64,000 nt of DNA from Chrysemys picta bellii (GCF_011386835.1 NC_088801.1:20384824-20448823); one strand, 5' to 3'; positions 31,871-43,624 are shown, counted from the stretch's first letter. The notes: generated by a model from the letters alone, not told the origin. A program made the numbers and translations.

Positions 31871-32094
31871 ATTCATAATTTCCACTTTTCTTTGCCCTTT
31901 TTCATTTTATAGAGTTTTTCTCTCTGTAGGTTCAATTCATTCCACTTCCACCACTTGTTGGTGTCTCCCTGTAGCACATCCTGAAGTTCTTTGCTGAATC
32001 GAGGCCTATGACTGTAACTGTCAGGTGCCAGATGATTTTTATGCTTAAACTTAATCTGTGAACAAAAAATGATGCTACGAAGGCAGAAAGGCCT
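31871..32094. other. No gene recognised
   Basis: Short unrecognised stretch. Confidence 0.4.
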
Positions 32095-32327
32095 GATCCC
32101 CTTCAACAGGGATTGATTGACAGCAGGGCGCTCTCTGGTCAACCCTGGTACTCCAGCTCTCGGAGAAGAGTAAGGGAAGTCAACCAGAGAGCGTCTCCCA
32201 TCAATGCAGCACAGTGAAAACACCAGAGTGGGTCGACCTAAGCTATGGTGACTCCAGTTACGCTATTCACATAGCTGGAGTAGCATAATTTAGGTCGATT
32301 TATCCCCTGGAGTGAAGACAAGCCCTA
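32095..32327. mobile_element. Partial MITE ending gaagacaagccct
   Basis: The right end (other strand) reads agggcttgtcttcactcc, close to the end of the element at 52061-52365 (gggcttgtctatg). The body has ggcgctctctggtcaacc and its inverted partner gtcaaccagagagcg, plus ccagttacgctattcacata, tagctggagtagca and ggtcgac words. The left end is missing or diverged. Confidence 0.5.
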
Positions 32328-33334
32328 AGTGTCAAATTCTGCCCTTGTATTAATTTGTACAACTCCCATAGAACTTGTGTATCAAATTATGAAGACAACA
32401 TTTGACCCTATGAAAACTATGAAGAGAGGTTTCAAGATTTTGAGAGAATCCAATATTTCCTCAAATGATACATTTATTCTTTTCTTACATTTTATTTTCA
32501 AATCCCCTTTTTGAATCTCCTCTGTTCCTATATAGTTTTAATCAGTAAAACTCTTTCTCTGGAGTATCCAAATTTGGGCCTGCAAAACATCTATTAGCAA
32601 ATTGTGCCCCTCTTGCTGCTCGCTGGTCTAAGGACATATCTAATCTCCTGTTTCTCTACTTTTCACCTGCATGGACCATCAGGTTGTCCTTTTCCTGTTT
32701 CCCCTCATATTAAAGCCATTTTTCTCTTATTGGAAAATTTGCTAAACCATGTCAAATGAAAAGATGTAAAATATAAAATCATACAAAATAGCCTTTATGT
32801 GCAAACTGTCTTGTATTCTTTATTATCATAGGAATGCCTATAGACGCCATTGTACTAGGTGCTGTACAGACATGTAACGGACTGTCCCTGCCCTAAAAAA
32901 CTTAAAGCCTTTCAGCAGTTTGACGCAACTCTCACACACCTTAATCCTGAAGACATTCAAGTTGATTAAAAATATGATCTTCATGACCCTTCTCAGTTTC
33001 CATTAGTATCATGTGCCAGGAATGTCAAATGGATGCAATTGCTTATATATTTTGATAAGAAGAATCTTTTTTTTTTTTTTTTTTAAATCATTTCCTCATT
33101 CCTGAGCCGAAGCTAAATCATTTGGCACTACCTTGTGCCCACAGCTTTATACATATTAAAGTAACAAGCTTTAAATCCTATTAAACTTTGCTCTCTTCAT
33201 CTAATATTAAATGTTAAATGCACATGTGCAGAAATGTGTTTTCACGAATACCATGTCACCCAGGATTGTCATACTTTGGAGTTAAGATAAAAGGAGTTAA
33301 TTTTTAAGCACTGTGTATGCTGTACTCTTACATG
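32328..33334. other. No gene; MIR/L2-related fragment at 32815-32910
   Basis: The phrase cgccattgtactaggtgctgtacagacat ... gactgtccctgccc at 32845-32895 is the old MIR/L2-related repeat. An 18-base T run lies at 33067-33084. Otherwise AT-rich and unrecognised. Confidence 0.5.
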
Positions 33335-33601
33335 CAGGGCCGGCGCTTCCACTAGGTGACCCTAGGCAGTCGCCTAGGGTGGCAGGATTTGGGGGGTGGC
33401 ATTTTGCCGCCCTCAGCGGAAATTCGGTGGCGAGGGGTCCTTCCGCTCTGGATCTTCGGTGGAAATTCAGCGGTGGGTCCTTTACTCGCTCCAGAAGACG
33501 CGGAGTGGAAGGACCCCCGCTGCCGAAGACCCTACGCCCCCTGAATGCTCCGAGGAGGAGCACTGCCACCTAGGGCGGCAAAAACCCTGGCTCCATTCCT
33601 G
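33335..33601. mobile_element. hAT-type non-autonomous element with perfect 8-bp target duplication
   Basis: Flanked by exact cttacatg repeats (33327-33334 and 33602-33609). It starts cagggccggcgcttccac; the other end on the opposite strand starts caggaatggagccaggg. The 267-bp GC-rich body has inverted words gtcgcctagggtggca and gccacctagggcggca near the two ends. The plus and minus ORFs across it are by-products of GC-rich composition. Confidence 0.9.
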
Positions 33602-33609
33602 CTTACATG

Positions 33610-35064
33610 GAAGCCCTCCATAAAAACAAGTAGATCCTTTCTTAATTCTCCATTCTTATTTCTATGGTGATTCCCTGGAGTAACAGTTCATACAAAATTC
33701 ATGTAAGAACTGCAGTGGTTCAGCTGCACAGAATAAGTGGTTGTGCAGTCCTACACATGGCAGAACCAGGCTCTGTGCCAATTCCAAATAAATCAGCATG
33801 GTGGGGAATTACAAGGCAGGCCAAGGAAGAGAGGGAGGCATGGCTAGTACGCCCCTGGCTGCATAGATCTATTGGATGCAACAAAATTGGCTTATTCAGG
33901 GTGATGCAGTGACATTTGCCTTTACTGAGTGACCTGGCTGTTGATGATCTTTTCTGTTGAATAGCCTTCCACAAGGTATTCTAGTCTTAAATGCTTCATG
34001 GTACATTGGAGAGGAGAACCTCAGTCACCATATATTTCTCCCTTCCTCCTTCCATGCAAAAGAAATACAGTGAAATCTGAAAGTCTTCCACCCCCATATA
34101 CAAATAGTAGAAAAAGAACTAAATGGAATTTCATGTGTTGATTAAATCTACACATTTGCAAGTCAATATGAATTATGTTAAATGCGCAGGATAATCAAAC
34201 AACACCTGCATTTACAAATTTCATCAGAGACGTAAGGTAAATATATCCGCAGGCGTAAACAGCTGCAAAACCAGATTTTCCCCACAAAGTACGCTTCCAA
34301 TTATACTTTTTGATAAAATACTAGTAGACAATCATTCATATGCAACAGTCGGCAATATTTAATTATTAGGCACGTCTTCATAATTAAGAATACAGAATGC
34401 GATAAAAGTCATAAGAGAAATGAGTAGAACTGAGTGAATATTGCTGCATTTTTTCTGTGAGTGGCAGCTTGAATTTAAATGCAAATTCACTTTGGCTATG
34501 CTCACACTTCTTTGGGGTTTGCTTCCTGCAAACATTCAAGCAGTTGAGTTTTACTCACGAGAATGATGGTGGAAAGCAAATCATTAAATTGCCTGCCCAA
34601 GCATTGATACATGTATATAGGATGGCACCTTGCTTGACACAGTTGGGGACTGTGATGGTTCTTGGGGTACCCAGGACTGACAGTCACCTTGTTACTCCCC
34701 TGCCTCCAGTAAGAGGGAGACTTGCTATGCTTAACTGGGTGTCAGCTCCCTGACACCACTAGCCAACCATACACTCTCCTCTGGGCTATGCCAGCCCTTA
34801 CTTTGCCTTACAGATTAACAATAGGTGCACCCCAATCCCTGAGCTCCTTTGAAGTGTTCCCCTGTAATGCCCAGCCTCTTCTCCCCTGAACACTCACAGA
34901 AACACCTGGTCTGCTGTCCCCAAGAAAACCGTGCATACACCAGCTTGAATGAGTCAGCTCAGGATCCGCTCCCTGTAGAATACCACAGCACTGAGATACA
35001 TTTATAGTGAAAACAATGTTTATTATCAAAGGTTCTAGGTTCGAGAGAGAGGACAATGGAAGCA
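33610..35064. other. No gene; 34100-34500 resembles conserved non-coding DNA
   Basis: At about 34100-34500 the sequence has no repeat signature but carries homeodomain words (ttcataattaag, tatttaattatt) and an octamer-like aaatgcaaatt at 34478-34488. The rest is unrecognised. Confidence 0.35.
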
Positions 35065-35155
35065 AAAGGGTTGCATTGACTTCAGTGGGACTACTTACAT
35101 GGTTATAGTTAGGTACAAATTTAAAGTACTTTGATGAATTGGGGCCTGAGTACAC
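35065..35155. repeat. Fragment of the ttgacttcagtgggact-type repeat
   Basis: The words gcattgacttcagtgggact, acttacatgg and gatgaattggggcctgag belong to the same palindromic old repeat as 31725-31870 (centre and one arm). Confidence 0.6.
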
Positions 35156-35674
35156 ATCTTGTGCAGGATATGCCATTCTGCTGTTGTCCACTAGAGAGTT
35201 CTACATGAAGGAATTTTATTGTGAAATCGTTTTTCATTAAAAAAAAAAACTAGGCACATCCAAACAAATTTACATTAAAAGAACATTAAATGGCAAAGAG
35301 AAGCACTGAAAAGTTAGAGAATGCCAAAAGCAAGATTGCCCGTGCAATGTTAATCTTCTCAGCTGTTGTATTTGTTTATTATGGCACCATCTTTCATTAG
35401 GATGATCACATTGTTTTTTTCTGCTGGATTTCTACCTTTCTTTTAATATAGATTTTGTAGGTTTTTCTAGTTTCACTTATTGTGCCTTCCCAACCCTCAC
35501 CCTGACTCTTTTGTTTGTTTCATCATCTGTTATTTCTTGTCTTCTAGATGGTAAGCTCTTTGGGGATGGTCACTTACTATATGTTTATATGTCACCTAGC
35601 ACAACAGGCCCCCAACCTGATTGGTTTCCCAGTGCTACCACAGTGTAAGTGTTTAATAATATGGAACATAAGGC
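35156..35674. other. No gene; possible old-SINE trace near 35545-35660
   Basis: The run gatggtaagctctttggggat, gtcacctagcacaacaggcc resembles the reverse of the MIR/L2-related family (agctctttggggcagggact type), but it is diverged. Confidence 0.4.
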
Positions 35675-35818
35675 CTGTTAAACCCAGGGTTGTGAGTTCA
35701 ATCCTTGAGGGGACCATTTAGGGAACTGAGGTAAAAATATGTCTGGGGTTTGGTCCTGCTTTGAGCAGGGGGTTGGACTAGATGACCTCCTGAGGTCCCT
35801 GATATTCTATGAGTCTAC
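35675..35818 (+). repeat. tRNA-derived SINE with CR1-like tail
   Basis: The left part, ggcctgttaaacccagggttgtgagttcaatcc, contains a good RNA polymerase III B box (gagttcaatcc) of a tRNA-derived head whose A-box half is lost. The right part, ggggttggactagatgacct, cctgaggtccctgatattct, is the 3' tail of CR1 LINEs. A tRNA head fused to a CR1 tail is the known design of the tortoise SINE family, which is moved by CR1 enzymes. Confidence 0.85.
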
Positions 35819-37364
35819 TTGGAGGCTTGTCTTTGCATATGTGTTAATGTAGTGCTCGCAATATATCCCAGATAGACTATACTGACACAATTGTCTTCCA
35901 ACTTCTGATATACCCCAATATGTCATTACAAAATCAGATGCTGTTGTTTGAATTGTCATTTGAGTTAATGAATGGACATTTTATGACTTATAATTAAATA
36001 AGTTGGATATCACTTATCACAGCGCACTATTCTAAGGGCCCCGTGATTGGAATTTCCTCCCAAACTTAAAATGTCTTCCAAATGGCACCTGATCCAGACC
36101 TCCAAGGCCAAGTTGCCCATTCTCCCCTCCCCTATGCAAAGGAGCCTCACTTCAGTCTTCTCAAATGTTTTCAATAGACCTGGCATTTTCAATTTTACTG
36201 ATCAAAAAAAGAGGTAGTTTTCTGATGTGAACAGACAATAGATTCCAGTTCCATTTTTATCAGCTAACTACATTGGTATCTTGAAGCTAGGAAGTAATTA
36301 CTTCATCAGTCTGCATACAGTGTATGAGAAAATTCAGTGCATTCCCATAAATATAGTATGAATCTCATCTCACTTTTCCTGTCTGGAGTTCAAGCCCTTT
36401 TAAACGTCCTCGTTTTAGGCTAAATGAAAATGTGCAAACGTAGTGATGGAAAATGAAAAAGAAAGAGATCAGAGCAGCATAGGTAACAAAAACTGTGGCA
36501 CATATCAGTAAAATTTTAAGATACCAGACTCTGTATTCACACTGTTCCTTACTCTGCAAATCCCCCTAACACTCCCTCAGTGCTCCCCGGTATGTACACC
36601 TGCTGTTACGCTAAACGACTACAGGGGCTTTAACAACACACCTCTACATCAGAGGGCTTAAACCTCTACATTTAGAGCGTATGAAGTTTCAGAAGAATAA
36701 AACTGTGGGATAGAAAGGTTTTTGATCATCACGCAGTTATGGTAATAGACCTACGTGCTTTGCATCTTCCCAGTTGATGAAACAAGATGATAAATATTGT
36801 GGTCTATAAAAAGGATTAACTCAACTTGAAAGGAGTTTTTATCTATATAGAAAAGGATGGAGGCAATATTACATACCATATCAGACTGCTTACAATTGTG
36901 GAAACACTTCTTGGCATGTGCTGAAATTATAATACAAAAATATAATGTTTACAAATGTGCTTTTTATGGGAGGTTGAATGCATTGGATAGAACCTGATTG
37001 CAATCAGCTATTCTCCAGAAAAGCTTGTATTGGAAAGTTATAACTGTACAAAGAACAAAAACTACTCATGAAAATAGCTGGAAAATGAAATTCAGTGTAA
37101 GATCATTTAAAATAATGTATCTTTGACCACAAGGTAATAACAAATAGAAAGATAGGGCAAAACACTGATTCAAAATATATTTGTAATTTCCTGTAGAAAA
37201 TTATCTTCAGAATATCTGTACAATGTGCAGGTGAGGGAGGCGAACAAGAAATTAGTAGAAACCATGTAAACTAATGTACATGTTAATTATTTTCAAATGA
37301 TAATGGCTTGCATAAATATAGCATGTTGTATCCACAAGGAGCTTCATGATTTTACAAACTATAG
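35819..37364. other. No gene recognised
   Basis: AT-rich unique-looking DNA; no supported ORF or repeat. Confidence 0.5.
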
Positions 37365-37445
37365 CCCTGATTCTCCTTTTACTTATACCACTCTAGTTTA
37401 ATGGAGTTACTCCTGATTTACATTGGAAAGTCAGGCCTATATATC
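37365..37445. repeat. Copy of a dispersed old repeat
   Basis: gccctgattctccttttact, tataccactctagtttaatgg and agttactcctgatttacat: the same imperfect palindrome as at 19487 and 46210. Confidence 0.55.
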
Positions 37446-38329
37446 TATGTATGTATATAGTTACAGTTATAACTACAGAAATTCATCCACCAGTAAAATG
37501 TAGCTACCTCTGGCATGAAATTTTCCAGTTGTTTAACACACAGCAACAGTACATAAAACAGATCACAACATAAAGTATACCGTGGTTGCCATACAAGTCT
37601 TTATATAATTTTTTATATTAAAATAGTTGTATGGCAGAAGTGAAATGATAAATCTGTTTGGTGTTGATGAATGTATGGCTTGCAAATTTGTATTTTTCAA
37701 CTATCTTAACTATATTGAGTGGCAGTTAACCTATGTATTATTTTGGTAGAATCTATGGTGGTAGATGTTAATCTATATTGGAAACTGCCCCTTTGGTAGG
37801 AAATGGGGTTTTACAGTCTAGTAATATGCTAGTATGAACTTTACATATATTTTTGAAATTTTTAGGGAATAAAGGTTTTGTGTAGCTTAATAGGGTAGAA
37901 GATGAACATAACAGGGAGCACTGAAGGAGTGTTAGAGTGATTTGTAGAGCAAGGAACAGCATGAATGCAGAGTCTGGTATATCAAAATTTTACTGATCGG
38001 TGCTGCAGTTTTTAAGGTTGAGTGGGCACTGGTAAGACAAGCAGGGTGATGGACAAATTAAAGATTACTTTGCAGTAGGGAGATTATTGACATGTGACCT
38101 CCAATTCATTGAGATGGGGTGTTTGACCAGCAGAGTGGGGAGTTGCCAACCCTGGGTCCTATGGAGGCAAGGGTGGTCCCTTCTTTCCTCTCCTCCTTTC
38201 TCCATGTGTTGGGGAAAGGGTAAGGAAGGGTTCACATTACACCTGCTTGCAGTGATTGGCCAGTTTGGGTGAAGCATGTTAAATTGATTGGCTACTCTGC
38301 CCCTCCAAGGATATAAAAGTTCATCATAA
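37446..38329. other. No gene recognised
   Basis: Unique-looking DNA. The opposed ORFs at 38065-38277 overlap each other and are not supported. Confidence 0.45.
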
Positions 38330-38710
38330 GAACATCAAGAACGTAAGAATGGCCATACTGGTTCAGACCAATGGTCCATCTAGCCCAGTACCCTATTTTT
38401 CACCAGTGGCCAGTGCTGGGTGTTTCAGAGGGAATGAACAGAACAGGATAATTTGAGTGATTCATTCCCCAGCGTCCAGTCCCGGCTTCTGGCAGTGCAG
38501 CACTCTGTTTCTGAGCTGCTTTGGCCTGCCCATGCGACTTAATTGTAGTTTTCTCACTGCATTCCCAGGTATGCTGGGCTGGATTTTTTTGCAGATGATG
38601 AGGTCCGGAAGGGAGTTCTCACTGGTCAAGATTGGCATAGTGTCTAGTAGGTTTTTGACATCCCCACAGCAGTCTGGAGTTTTGGTCATTAGGCAGGATA
38701 TGAAAGGCGT
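38330..38710 (-). repeat. CR1 LINE 3' end, minus strand
   Basis: The plus strand reads agaacgtaagaatggccata, ctggttcagaccaatggtcc, atctagcccagtaccc, then ccagtggccagtgctgggtg, and further inward ttcccagcgtccagtcccgg. Reversed, this is the terminal part of the same CR1 subfamily as 42197-43605. Confidence 0.8.
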
Positions 38711-38760
38711 GTTTGTTTAAAACTTATTACAGCTTGAAGTCAGTGGCTATTGCCAAGAGA

Positions 38761-39116
38761 CACAGGCACCAACTTTGATTTACCCGGGGGGTGCTCGATC
38801 CCTGCTTTGCCCCAGGCCCTGCCCCCACTGTACCCCTTCCCCCATGGCCCCATCCCTGCCCTGCCTCTTCCTGTCCCGTTCTGCTCCCTCCCATGAGTGT
38901 GCCCCGCCCTTGCCCCGCCTCTTCCTCCTTCCGCTCTTCCTCTTCCCCCCAGCACCTCCTTCTTGTCGCTGAACAGCTAATCAGCAGTGAGTGGGAGGCA
39001 CTGGGGAGGAGCGGGAGGAGCTGATTGATGGGCCCACCGGTGGGTGCTGAGCACCCACTATTTTTTTCCCCCATGGGTGTTCCAGCCCTGGAGCACTCAC
39101 GAAGTTGGCGTCTATG
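38761..39116. mobile_element. hAT-type non-autonomous element
   Basis: The ends are cacaggcaccaactt and, from the other side, catagacgccaactt: 12 of 15 matching. The flanks ccaagaga (38753-38760) and ccaacaga (39117-39124) match at seven of eight positions. The GC-rich body has no transposase. The 115- and 71-codon frames across it arise from composition. Confidence 0.8.
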
Positions 39117-39124
39117 CCAACAGA

Positions 39125-39238
39125 CTTGGTAGAGTGGTCAGTTCCTAGGGCAAATTTGAGTGCAGGTCCTAGGAGATCACTGTCACCATTCCTGGTGGTT
39201 TTAGAACAGAGGGTGGCTTAATTCTTACGCAGACAGGG
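39125..39238. other. No gene recognised
   Basis: Short unrecognised spacer. Confidence 0.4.
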
Positions 39239-40220
39239 TGTGACAGACTGACAATTTCCTGCAATATCCTGAAAGAACCTTATGGAATTAGGTTGAACTT
39301 TGTTGAATTGGGTTTAATATCTTTAGGGATCCTTTGCAATTGTGTATGTGTTATTATGGAATTGTATGTATCTATGCAGTCTCTATAAGGTATTAGGAAT
39401 TTCAAAGAACTTTTAGGAAGTGGGTTCCTAGGAATTAGCTGGGGGTAGAGGGGTATGCAAATAGCCCACTTCGAATCCACCCTTTGAAGCTATGCCCTGG
39501 GGAGGAAATCCCATTGTCTACTAATGACTTGCTCTAGAACAGGGGTTCTCAAACTGGGGGTTGGGACCCCTCAGGGGTCATGGGGTTATTACTTGGGGGG
39601 TTGCGAACTGTCAGCCTCCACCCCAAATCCCGCTTTTCCTCCAGCATTTATAATGGTGTTTTTAATTTATGGGTGGGGGGGTCGCACTCAGAGGCTTGCT
39701 ATGTGAAAGGGGTCAGCAATACAAAAGTTTGAGAACCACTGCTCTAGAAACTCCAGATCAGAGATCCCTTAACGGTATCAAGGATGGACTAAATAGTGGC
39801 CTTGTTCTGAGCTGAAGCTATGATGAATTTATGACCACAAAGAAAACCCATTGAGTGGGGTGCTGAAGGACTGCTTCTGCCAGAGCCCAGGTTAGAGCTG
39901 GGGTGATGTTTGGTAAGCTTATTGGCATGTGTTTAGGTTCTTTTATTAGTTTTTAATTTCTTCTCTGAAGAGCTTTTACCTTAAAAATAAATTAGGCTTG
40001 CATAGACAGTGCTGTGTGGCATTGTGGAACTAGCAATTACTATTAATGGTCTCTGAGGAGAAAGCAAGCAGGTGTGCTTGGGCAGCCTGTCTCTGCTGGG
40101 AATAACACAGTGAAGGCAGGGAACTGCAGCCTGGAAATATCTCAGTCAGAAGGGAGAGAGATTCAGGGTTACCACCCAAAAAAGGGGACAGCTGGAAGCC
40201 TGAGTGGGGCCCTTGCTGGT
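39239..40220 (+). repeat. Probable solo LTR or retroelement remnant, interrupted by a hAT MITE
   Basis: It starts tgtgacagactgacaattt and runs about 1 kb without coding sequence. It includes gaattgggtttaatatcttt, a ttaaaaataaattagg poly(A)-signal-like region at about 39981 and a following ctctgaggagaaagcaagca stretch, the usual body-polyA-tail layout of an LTR. The family is common in turtle genomes from recognition only. No matching second LTR or coding region is in the window. Confidence 0.45.
39540..39741. mobile_element. hAT-type MITE with perfect 8-bp target duplication
   Basis: Exact ctctagaa repeats at 39532-39539 and 39742-39749. The left end, caggggttctcaaact, pairs with the right end, agtttgagaaccactg read in reverse. 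202 bp, no coding capacity. It inserted in the LTR-like repeat 39239-40220. Confidence 0.92.
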
Positions 40221-40567
40221 CTACTCAGGGGAAGTACAGGTGCAGGTGCCCTGAACTATGACATAGAGCACACATTGTCAGCCTCTGCATCCTCTGCATG
40301 AGGGAAGGGCATTGGAGATAATGTGTAAGGCTAAGATTTTTGTCACGCATATTTTTAGTAAAAATCACGGACAGATCACAGGCAATAAAGAAAAATTTAT
40401 GGAAGCTCGTGACCTATCCATGACTTTTTCTAAAAATATGTATGACAAAAATCTTAGCCTTACACATTATCTCCAATGCCCTTCCCTCATGCAGAGGATG
40501 CAGAGGCTGACAATGTGTGCTCTGTGTCATAGTTCAGGGCACCTGCGCCTGTACTTCCCCTGAGTAG
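40221..40567. repeat. Near-perfect 125-bp inverted duplication
   Basis: 40221-40345 and 40443-40567 are inverted copies with two mismatches in 125 positions (t/c at the first gcaggtgcc; t/c in gacatagagc). The 97-base centre continues as a less perfect palindrome (tatttttagtaaaaatcacgg against ccatgactttttctaaaaata). The arms contain flanking DNA plus one terminal repeat (aaggctaagatttttgtca) of a MITE. Confidence 0.9.
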
Positions 40568-40783
40568 CCCAGCCCGTGGCTTCCAGCTGTGGGGCACCCC
40601 TGCCGCCCCTCCATGGTGCCCTGTCTGCCTGCGGTGGCTCCGAGCTCTTGGGGTGTCCCAGCCACCACTGCCGGCTCCCAGCCACCACGGGCGATAGGGG
40701 GACCGTGCAGCTCCCAGGCTCTGAGATCTCTGGAAGTCACTGAATCCATGACTTCCATGACAAAATCGTAGCCCTGATAACGT
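40330..40783. mobile_element. Non-autonomous DNA element (aaggctaagatttttgtca ends), rearranged
   Basis: The left end is aaggctaagatttttgtcac at 40327-40346. The far end reads, on the other strand, agggctacgattttgtcatgg at about 40755-40777. Between them lie the internal palindrome, the intruding inverted duplication and a GC-rich part (ccagcccgtggcttccagct ... gctctgagatctctggaagt). The duplication at 40443-40567 seems to have copied the left end and its flank into the element. Confidence 0.55.
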
Positions 40784-42196
40784 GGGATGAATTGCTGTTT
40801 GGGCATAGGTAGGGTTTAGGCTGAGGTTTGCCTACAGAGGCAACACGTAGGGGGAATGCAGGGTCATGTGCTGCCTCCACCCCAGATTTGCTGCTTGGCT
40901 TGTACTGAGCATGCTCACACGGACTCAGCATGGCCAGTAACATCTGCTGAAGTCGCTGCCCTCATTCTGCCTCCCCCCCAACACACACTATCGGCAGGTG
41001 CGGGTTGTCTCTGTTTGTTTGCCTGTCCCCTGAGCCAAGCTGTTTAACTCACATACTTGGTCACACAGTGGACCCAATTAATTGTGTGGTAGTTTGCTGA
41101 ATTCCAAGGATTCTAGTGAAATTATAACATCCCCTGCTTGGAGGGTTTACAAACTATATTTAAACATACAAAACTTGAGCTAATGGTCCTGGCATACCAT
41201 TGCCTGAGCCTTGAACTTTTGAGACTCCATATCAGTCAAGTCAATCTGTCCACAAGATAAATAATTTTCATTTAAGGTTGGTTTGACACCACCACCTTTT
41301 CAAGTATCAAAACAAGACAAGACACAACACTGCCTTACAGTCCACATAAAAGACAAGACACAATGGGTGAGAGCAACAAACCGTAGGTGGTGGGAAAAGG
41401 ATGAGATAACCATAATAAGGTGACCCATTTGTTCAAGCTGGTTGTTCACACAGCTTGCTGTGTTATACCTGCTATAGCTAATGAGTCATGTGAGCTTGGC
41501 CAATTGCATTCTAAGGATTTCTAGAGCTGACAAAGCACAGTGGTTCTTCATTTGATTTACAGTTTCTAATGGGCTTTTTTCACATCACTGTCTGGCCACC
41601 GTACTCGGAAGAAACCCAAAATATTCTTGGATCTAAATGAGCTACATGTTATTGTCAATGTGAAAATAATATTTTACCTTTTGAAATTGGGATTAGAGAA
41701 CTCCACTCATGAATATTCAGTTCTTTTCACATCCCTGTCCTGCTCACGGGTCATGTATATGGAAAATTAACAGCATACTGGGTACTGAATTAAATTCAGT
41801 CTTTATAGTTTGCAATTCTACTCACTTTGGAGGTCACTGAGAGTGGCAAGCCTGCCTTTTAGCTTTAAAATCACTGTAAACACGTCTCCAGCCACTGCTT
41901 CCAGCCAAGACTGAGAAGGGTGTTAAACTATTGCTAGGAATGAAGCCTAATATACAGCAAATTAATTTACTGTGGAAAAAACCTTCATGAATCATTTGAA
42001 CCTGACATGCCAGTTTAATGCTGAATAGGAAACTGCAGCATAAACTCCCTTGTTGCTTAAACCCTTTGATCAGCAAGAGAGGAGAAGAATAGCAAGTTGT
42101 TTGGTCATTTGTCTCTCCGGTTCTTCTCTTGCTTCCAATCCCCTGACTCCCCTTTACTGTTCTTCGTCTTCCCTTGCTACTTTAGCTTTTTACTTT
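40784..42196. other. No gene recognised
   Basis: Mixed composition. The frames 40856-41047, 41834-42076 and 42050-42310 are not supported. A short repeated phrase, agacaagacacaa, occurs at about 41315 and 41351. Confidence 0.45.
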
Positions 42197-43605
42197 CTGA
42201 ACATAAGAACGGCCGTACTGGGTCAGACCAAAGGTCCATCTAGCCCAGTATCCTGTCTACCGACAGTGGCAAATGCCAGGTGCCCCAGAGGGAGTGAACT
42301 TAACAGGTAATGATCAAATGATCTCTCTCCTGCCATCCATCTCCACCCTCTGACAAACAGAGTCTCGGGACACCATTTCTTACCTATTGTGGCTAATAGC
42401 CATTAACCTCCATGAATTTATCCAGTTCTCTTTTAAACGCTGTTATAGTCCTAGCCTTCACAACCTCCTCAGGTAAGGAGTTCCACAAGTTGACTGTGCG
42501 CCGTGTGAAGAAGAACTTCCTTTTATTTGTTTTAAACCTGCTGCCTATTAATTTCATTTGGTGACCCCTAGTTCTTGTATTATGGGAATAAGTAAATAAC
42601 TTTTCCTTATCCACTTTCTCTACATCACTCATAATTTTATATACCTCTATCATATCCTCCTAGTCTCCTCTTTTCCAAGCTGAAGAGTCCTTGCCTCTTT
42701 AATCTCTCCTCATATGGGACCTGTTCCAAACCCCTAATCATTTTAGTTGCCCTTTTCTGAACCTTTTCTAGTGCCAGTATATCTTTTTTGAGATGAGGAG
42801 ACCACATCTGTACGCAGTATTCAAGATGTGGGCATACCATCGATTTATATAAGGGCAATAATATATTCTCCGTTTTATTCTCTATCCCCTATTTAATGAT
42901 TCCTAACATCCTGTTTGCTTTTTTGACCATCTCTGCACACTGCGTGGACATCTTCAGAATACTATCCACGATGACTCCAAGATCTTTTTCCTGATTTGTT
43001 GTAGCTAAATTAGCCTCCATCAGATTGTATGTATAGTTGGGGTTATTTTTTCCAATGTGCATTACTTTACATTTATCCACATTAAATTTCATTTGCCATT
43101 TTGTTGCCCAATCACTTAGTTTTGTGAGAACTTTTTGAAGTTCTTCACAGTCTGCTTTGGTCTTAACTATCTTGAGCATTTTAGTATCATCTGCAAACTT
43201 TGCCCTCTCACTTTTTACTCCTTTCTCCAGATCATTTATGAATAAGTTGAATAGGAGTGGTCCTAGGACTGACCCTTGGGGAACACCACTAGTTACCCCT
43301 CTCCATTCTGAGAATTTACCATTAATTCCTACCCTTTGTTCCCTGTCTTTTAACCAGTTCTCAATCCATGAAAGGACCTTCCTTTTATCCCATGACAACT
43401 TAATTTATGTCAGAGCCTTTGGTGAGGGACCTTGTCAAAGGCTTTCTGGAAATCTAAGTACACTATGTCCACTGGATCCCCCTTGTCCACATGTTTGTTG
43501 ACCCCTTCAAAGAACTCTAATAGATTAGTAAAACACGATTTCCCTTTACAGAAACCATGTTGACTTTTGCCCAACAATTTATGTTCTTCTATATTCCTGA
43601 TGCAA
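42197..43605 (-). mobile_element. 5'-truncated CR1 LINE
   Basis: Reading the minus strand from 43605: the RT domain, the C-terminal ORF2 part, then a 3' UTR ending ...ggctagatggacctttggtc, tgacccagtacggccgttct, tatgttc at about 42199. The 5' half with the endonuclease is missing. The 3' terminus differs from the short-repeat tail of the CR1 at 14710-16091, so two CR1 subfamilies are present. Confidence 0.9.
42393..43605 (-). pseudogene. CR1 reverse transcriptase and C-terminal ORF2 region
   Basis: Before 43398 the minus strand still shows GVNKHVDKGDPVDIVYLDF-type sequence (motif A with its Asp) in another frame. The main open piece (43398-42889, 169 codons) has IENWLKDREQRV, then TSGVPQGSVLGPLLFNLFIN (motif B), KFADDTKML (FADD box with both aspartates), WQMKFNVDKCKVMHIG and KDLGVIVD. 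Two more pieces follow: 42858-42637 ([28 protein letters not shown]) and 42653-42393 ([18 protein letters not shown] ... FKRELDKFM). Frameshifts at about 42890 and 42640 break the ORF. The protein would prime cDNA synthesis at a nicked target. Confidence 0.9.
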
Positions 43606-43624
43606 CACTATTGCTGTTATTCTC

